From Parabacteroides massiliensis (GTDB lineage: Bacteria > Bacteroidota > Bacteroidia > Bacteroidales > Tannerellaceae), in contig NZ_LT700191.1 in NCBI RefSeq assembly GCF_900155425.1, forward strand, positions 1,839,700 through 1,903,699: 64,000 nt of DNA, in the 5' to 3' direction. Both the position numbers and the translations under genes were made by a program. Below are positions 60,529 to 64,000 of the stretch, in pieces. The notes under the pieces are model-generated. The model did not search any database, was not told the DNA's origin, and worked only from the letters and a program-made list of their open reading frames with translations. How positions within the stretch are numbered: the first letter of the stretch is position 1; each line of letters begins with the position of its first letter.

Positions 60529-61395
60529 ATGAAAACGATTTTAGTAACAGGGGCTAACGGGCAACTGGGTAATTCGGTCCGTCGGTTGGCTGTCGGGTAT
60601 CCGCAATATGCGTTTGTGTTTACGGATGTGGATACGCTCGACATCTGCGATGCCGGGGCAGTGGATGCTTTTGTCAAGGAGAAGCAAGCCGATTATATCA
60701 TAAACTGTGCCGCCTATACGGCAGTGGATAAGGCGGAGGATGACGAAGCGCTTTGCCTTCGTATCAACCGGGATGCCGTACGGAACTTAGGCGAGGCGGC
60801 GCGTGCGGCAGGGGCGAGGGTGATCCATGTTTCTACGGACTATGTGTTCGACGGGACGAACCATTTGCCTTATGTGGAAACGGACGAGACGTGTCCGGCT
60901 TCTGTCTACGGGCGCACGAAACTTGCCGGCGAACAGGCTCTGCTGGAAGTTTGCCCGGATGCGGTGATCATCCGCACGGCTTGGCTTTACTCCGAGTTCG
61001 GGAATAATTTTGTCAAGACGATGTTGCGTTTGGGAAATGAACGGGAGCAGTTGTCTGTCGTGTTCGACCAGGTCGGTTCGCCGACGTATGCCGGTGACTT
61101 GGCAGCCGCTATTTTAAATGTGTTGGAGCAGGCGGAGACGGGTGCTTTCGTCCCCGGTATCTATCATTTCTCCAACGAGGGGGTTTGCAGCTGGTATGAT
61201 TTTGCCGTGAAGATTATGGAGTTAGGTAATGCGCCTTGCCGTGTTCTCCCGATCGAGTCCAAAGATTATCCGGCGAAAGCCGCCCGTCCGCATTTCAGTG
61301 TCCTGAACAAAGCCAAGATCAAAACAACATATAAAATCAGCATTTCCCATTGGGAAGCGAGCTTGCGGGAATGCATGAAAAGAATAACAAAATAA
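60529..61395 (+). CDS. rfbD: dTDP-4-dehydrorhamnose reductase
   Basis: A 288-aa cytoplasmic reductase catalysing the last step of dTDP-L-rhamnose synthesis, a precursor for surface glycans. The Rossmann motif is GANGQLG (residues 8-14), STDYVFDG lies at 102-109, and the catalytic Tyr127-x3-Lys131 pair lies in SVYGRTK. The IRTAWLYSEFGNNFVKTML segment and C-terminal substrate region fit the RmlD family. rfbA, rfbB and rfbC are not adjacent, so it stands apart from a rhamnose cluster. It sits between DUF4924 and prfC with short gaps. Confidence 0.94.
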   Translation: MKTILVTGANGQLGNSVRRLAVGYPQYAFVFTDVDTLDICDAGAVDAFVKEKQADYIINCAAYTAVDKAEDDEALCLRINRDAVRNLGEAARAAGARVIHVSTDYVFDGTNHLPYVETDETCPASVYGRTKLAGEQALLEVCPDAVIIRTAWLYSEFGNNFVKTMLRLGNEREQLSVVFDQVGSPTYAGDLAAAILNVLEQAETGAFVPGIYHFSNEGVCSWYDFAVKIMELGNAPCRVLPIESKDYPAKAARPHFSVLNKAKIKTTYKISISHWEASLRECMKRITK

Positions 61396-61407
61396 GATAA
61401 GATAACA

Positions 61408-62988
61408 ATGAGTCAGTATTCAGAAGAGATTGAGAGAAGAAGAACGTTTGCTATTATCAGCCACCCGGATGCCGGTAAGACGACCCTTACCGAAAAACTG
61501 TTGCTTTTTGGTGGTGCCATTCATGTGGCAGGAGCCGTAAAATCCAACAAGATCAAGAAGACAGCTACTTCCGACTGGATGGAAATTGAAAAGCAACGTG
61601 GAATCTCCGTCGCAACCTCCGTGATGGCTTTCGACTATTCCGGCCATAAAATCAATATCCTCGATACGCCCGGCCACCAGGACTTCGCCGAAGATACGTT
61701 CCGTACGCTGACGGCTGTGGATAGCGTGATCATCGTGATCGATACCGCAAAAGGTGTGGAAGCCCAGACCCGTAAACTGATGGAAGTCTGCCGTATGCGT
61801 AAGACTCCCGTGATTGTGTTTGTCAATAAGATGGACCGCGACGGTAAGGACCCGTTCGACTTGCTGGACGAGATCGAAGAGGAACTGCATATCCATGTGC
61901 GACCGCTGAGCTGGCCGATCGACATGGGGCAGCGATTCCGTGGTGTCTATAATATATATGAACAGAAATTGAACCTTTATACTCCGAGCAAACAGTATGT
62001 GACGGAGAATGTCGAATTTAAGGATATCAACAGCCCGGAACTGGAAAACTATATCGAACCGGAACAGGCCGAAAAGCTCCGTTCCGATATCGAGCTGATA
62101 GAAGGCGTTTATCCCGAATTCGATGTCGATACTTACTTGAAAGGAGACATCGCTCCGGTGTTCTTTGGTTCTGCCTTGAACAACTTTGGGGTGAAAGAGT
62201 TGCTGGATTGCTTTATCAATATCGCTCCTTCTCCCCGTCCCGTATCGGCAGTCGAACGGGTGGTCGATCCGGAAGAGGATGCCTTCTCCGGCTTCGTTTT
62301 CAAGATACATGCCAATATGGACCCGAACCATCGCAGTTGTATCGCTTTCGTGAAGATTTGTTCCGGACGTTTCGAACGTAATGCCAACTACAAGCATGTC
62401 CGTTTCGGAAAGATGATGCGTTTCAGCAGTCCTACGGCTTTCATGGCACAGAAGAAGGAAGTGGTGGACGAGGCTTTTGCCGGTGATATCATTGGTTTGC
62501 CCGATACCGGCAACTTCAAGATCGGCGATACGCTGACATCCGGTGAAGAACTTCACTTCAAAGGATTGCCGAGTTTCTCTCCTGAAATGTTCAAGTATAT
62601 CGAAAATGCTGATCCGATGAAGGCCAAGCAGTTGAACAAGGGTATCGAGCAGTTGATGGATGAAGGTGTCGCCCAGCTCTTCACGAACCAGTTCAACGGG
62701 CGCAAGATTATCGGTACGGTCGGACAGTTGCAGTTCGAAGTGATCCAGTACCGCCTGCTCCACGAATATGGCGCACAGTGCAAGTGGGAGCCGATCAGCC
62801 TTTACAAAGCATGTTGGATAGAGAGTGACAATGCCGCTGCGCTCGAAAACTTCAAGCGTCGTAAGGCACAGTATATGGCACTCGACAAAGAAGGACGTGA
62901 TGTCTATCTGGCCGATTCCGGCTATGTCTTGATGATGGCACAACAGGATTTCCCCGATATCAAGTTCCACTTTACGTCGGAGTTCTGA
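61408..62988 (+). CDS. prfC: Peptide chain release factor 3
   Basis: A 526-aa translational GTPase that removes RF1/RF2 from the ribosome after termination. The GTP-binding motifs are HPDAGKTT (residues 19-26), DTPGHQDF and NKMDRDG. The sequence [14 protein letters not shown] (switch I) and the C-terminal domain containing [31 protein letters not shown] match RF3 rather than EF-G. Length is normal (about 525-530 aa). It is 12 bp after rfbD, in the same likely operon. Confidence 0.97.
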   Translation: MSQYSEEIERRRTFAIISHPDAGKTTLTEKLLLFGGAIHVAGAVKSNKIKKTATSDWMEIEKQRGISVATSVMAFDYSGHKINILDTPGHQDFAEDTFRTLTAVDSVIIVIDTAKGVEAQTRKLMEVCRMRKTPVIVFVNKMDRDGKDPFDLLDEIEEELHIHVRPLSWPIDMGQRFRGVYNIYEQKLNLYTPSKQYVTENVEFKDINSPELENYIEPEQAEKLRSDIELIEGVYPEFDVDTYLKGDIAPVFFGSALNNFGVKELLDCFINIAPSPRPVSAVERVVDPEEDAFSGFVFKIHANMDPNHRSCIAFVKICSGRFERNANYKHVRFGKMMRFSSPTAFMAQKKEVVDEAFAGDIIGLPDTGNFKIGDTLTSGEELHFKGLPSFSPEMFKYIENADPMKAKQLNKGIEQLMDEGVAQLFTNQFNGRKIIGTVGQLQFEVIQYRLLHEYGAQCKWEPISLYKACWIESDNAAALENFKRRKAQYMALDKEGRDVYLADSGYVLMMAQQDFPDIKFHFTSEF

Positions 62989-63034
62989 TAAGATTTATAA
63001 TCATACAAGTTTATAATGTTTATAATGAAGTAAG

Positions 63035-63520
63035 ATGAAGAAGTTATTTGTTTCATGCATGATTGCCTTTATGGCGATTTGCTCGGCCGGTGCACAGGAG
63101 GTGTATATCGGCGGCGGTTTTACAGTCGGTAGTATAGATGATAAGTTTGTCTTCCAGATTACACCGGAAGTAGGATGTCATTTGACTGACCAATGGGCTG
63201 TGGGTGGTGAAATCGGTTATACGCATTACGATGATTATAATCGTTTCCAGTTTGCTCCGTATGCTCGCTACACGTTTTATAAGAAGGGTATCGTAGGATT
63301 GTTTGTCGATGGGACGATTGGGATTGCCGCCGGTGACGGTGATACTGGTTTCCGGTTGGGATTGCGTCCGGGACTTTCTTTGAAAGCGACAGAACATATA
63401 TCTTTTGTCACTAAAGTCGGATTTCTTGGTTATAGCGATTCGTATAACGGAACATCAGATTTTGCAGGTGTGAACTTCGACACGGAAAATATCAGCATCG
63501 GTTTCCATTATAATTTTTGA
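63035..63520 (+). CDS. Small outer membrane beta-barrel protein
   Basis: A 161-aa protein with signal peptide ending CSAGAQ (residue 21) and about eight amphipathic beta strands, such as FQITPEVGCHL, WAVGGEIGYTHY, FQFAPYARYTFY and LFVDGTIGIAAG. The C-terminal strand SIGFHYNF ends in Phe, an outer-membrane assembly signal. It belongs to the small outer-membrane barrel ('porin family') type of Bacteroidetes. The function is unknown. The 46 bp before the ATG contain three TTTATAAT repeats. A terminator follows. Confidence 0.83.
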   Translation: MKKLFVSCMIAFMAICSAGAQEVYIGGGFTVGSIDDKFVFQITPEVGCHLTDQWAVGGEIGYTHYDDYNRFQFAPYARYTFYKKGIVGLFVDGTIGIAAGDGDTGFRLGLRPGLSLKATEHISFVTKVGFLGYSDSYNGTSDFAGVNFDTENISIGFHYNF

Positions 63521-63544
63521 CAGGAAACATCCAGATGGAGAAGG

Positions 63545-63588
63545 AAGGAATCGGAAAGGGCGGGAAGACGGCTTTTCCGGTTCCTTTT
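63545..63588. terminator. Bidirectional terminator (barrel / HAD gene)
   Basis: AAGGAATCGGAAA (63545-63557) pairs with TTTCCGGTTCCTT (63574-63586) with one G-U pair and a 16-nt loop, between converging genes. Confidence 0.75.
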
Positions 63589-63602
63589 CTTTTCGGTGTA
63601 AG

Positions 63603-64000
63603 TCATAAGATATGTTTGATCTCCTCCAAGCTTCCGACCGTATAAGTCGGCGTAAATCCTTTTGCCGGCAATCCTTTCGGGTTCAGCCATAGTTGGTCGA
63701 TTTTGGAATTGTGGGCCCCGATAATGTCAGCTTCCCAACTGTCGCCGATCATCAGGCTTTCGCTCCGGCGGGAGTTGGTGTTTTTAAGGGCAAAATCAAA
63801 AATTCCTTTATGAGGTTTGGGGATACAGGCATCTTCGGAAAGAATCATCCTTCCGAAATAGGGGGCGAGACCGGAATTGCAGAGTTTTTTGAATTGGACT
63901 TCCCGAAAACCGTTGGACAGGATATACATGCGATAGGAGGGACGCAGGTATTCCAATAGCTCGATTGCGCCCGGTACCAGGCGCGTCTTGTGGGTTGTCC
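63603..64000 (-). CDS. HAD family hydrolase, YjjG-like (partial, 5' end outside window)
   Basis: The C-terminal 132 codons of a haloacid dehalogenase-type phosphatase run off the right edge. Motif II is in YILSNGF, the motif III Lys is in CIPKPHKGIFDFAL, and motif IV is in MIGDSWEADIIGA. This matches the YjjG/pyrimidine 5'-nucleotidase-like group (about 230 aa). Motif I (DxDxT) lies beyond the window. The final residues are SLEEIKHIL. Confidence 0.85.
   Translation of the reverse strand, partial: TTHKTRLVPGAIELLEYLRPSYRMYILSNGFREVQFKKLCNSGLAPYFGRMILSEDACIPKPHKGIFDFALKNTNSRRSESLMIGDSWEADIIGAHNSKIDQLWLNPKGLPAKGFTPTYTVGSLEEIKHIL

Noticed and set aside
61420-62970. 516-codon frame antisense to prfC
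   Set aside because: RF3 GTPase motifs fix the coding strand.
1-64000. Search for CRISPR arrays, rRNA, transposases, integrases and toxin-antitoxin pairs
   Set aside because: No regularly spaced direct repeats with spacers, no rRNA-like sequence and no recombinase or transposase motifs were recognised in any frame.

Overview
The window reads as chromosomal DNA of a Bacteroidales gut anaerobe, most likely Parabacteroides. Nearly every intergenic promoter carries the Bacteroidetes -7 element TAnnTTTG, often with TTG about 19-20 bp upstream, and Shine-Dalgarno sites are weak. There are two large DUF6383/type IX-secreted S-layer-like proteins whose promoters sit in AAACGTACGTTT-bounded invertible segments, an arrangement described for Parabacteroides distasonis S-layer glycoproteins. 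All assignments are from reading the sequence; no database search was run.

1-20.8 kb is mostly core genome: DUF3127 (partial), MerR, M23 peptidase, alaS, aroB, tRNA-Pro(GGG), an HU-like protein, an orphan receiver, rpsA, an ECF sigma factor with its membrane partner, a FabK/nitronate monooxygenase-type flavoprotein, a phosphate pair (pstS and an OprP-like porin, each with a PhoB-type box 31 bp above a -7 element), a GH20 hexosaminidase lipoprotein, an outer-membrane barrel and purL. 20.9-25.5 kb is an AT-richer accessory stretch: a TIGR04076 protein, a PstS-like lipoprotein, an AraC regulator divergent from an SDR and an aldo/keto reductase, and a 232-bp nested palindrome. 25.6-28.6 kb holds a Ser-type sulfatase, a LysE-type exporter and a carbohydrate-binding-like protein.

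28.6-40.1 kb is one leftward array of 11 genes: porin, imelysin lipoprotein, di-heme DUF1111 lipoprotein, second porin, c-type cytochrome lipoprotein, then a tandemly duplicated three-gene module (RidA/chorismatase-like protein, RIC/YtfE-type hemerythrin, LuxR regulator with a receiver lacking its phospho-acceptor Asp). Divergent from it, 40.2-40.7 kb looks like two tandem, independently promoted and terminated small RNAs of about 155-165 nt that share internal motifs. The promoters of the array and of both RNAs have the same architecture: a TACNNA-N4-TAGGTA dyad abutting TTG-N20-TAnnTTTG. A perfect copy of the dyad lies upstream of the array, and the same 16-mer recurs upstream of pflB. This suggests one Crp/Fnr-geometry regulon linking iron/NO/oxygen functions, small RNAs and pyruvate formate-lyase, and is the strongest candidate here for something undescribed.

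40.7-55.5 kb is the surface-protein region: a 21-bp minisatellite, invertible promoter 1 (pointing at its gene, ON), a 950-aa DUF6383 protein, pflB-pflA, invertible promoter 2 (the same segment inverted, OFF), then a 658-aa T9SS protein and a 1592-aa DUF6383 protein. Both DUF6383 genes end in a shared 3'-UTR. 55.5-64 kb returns to housekeeping and envelope genes: a second GH20, an MBL hydrolase, a short Mur-ligase-like protein, DUF4924, rfbD, prfC, a small barrel and a partial HAD phosphatase. No rRNA, CRISPR array, insertion sequence or recombinase gene is visible.
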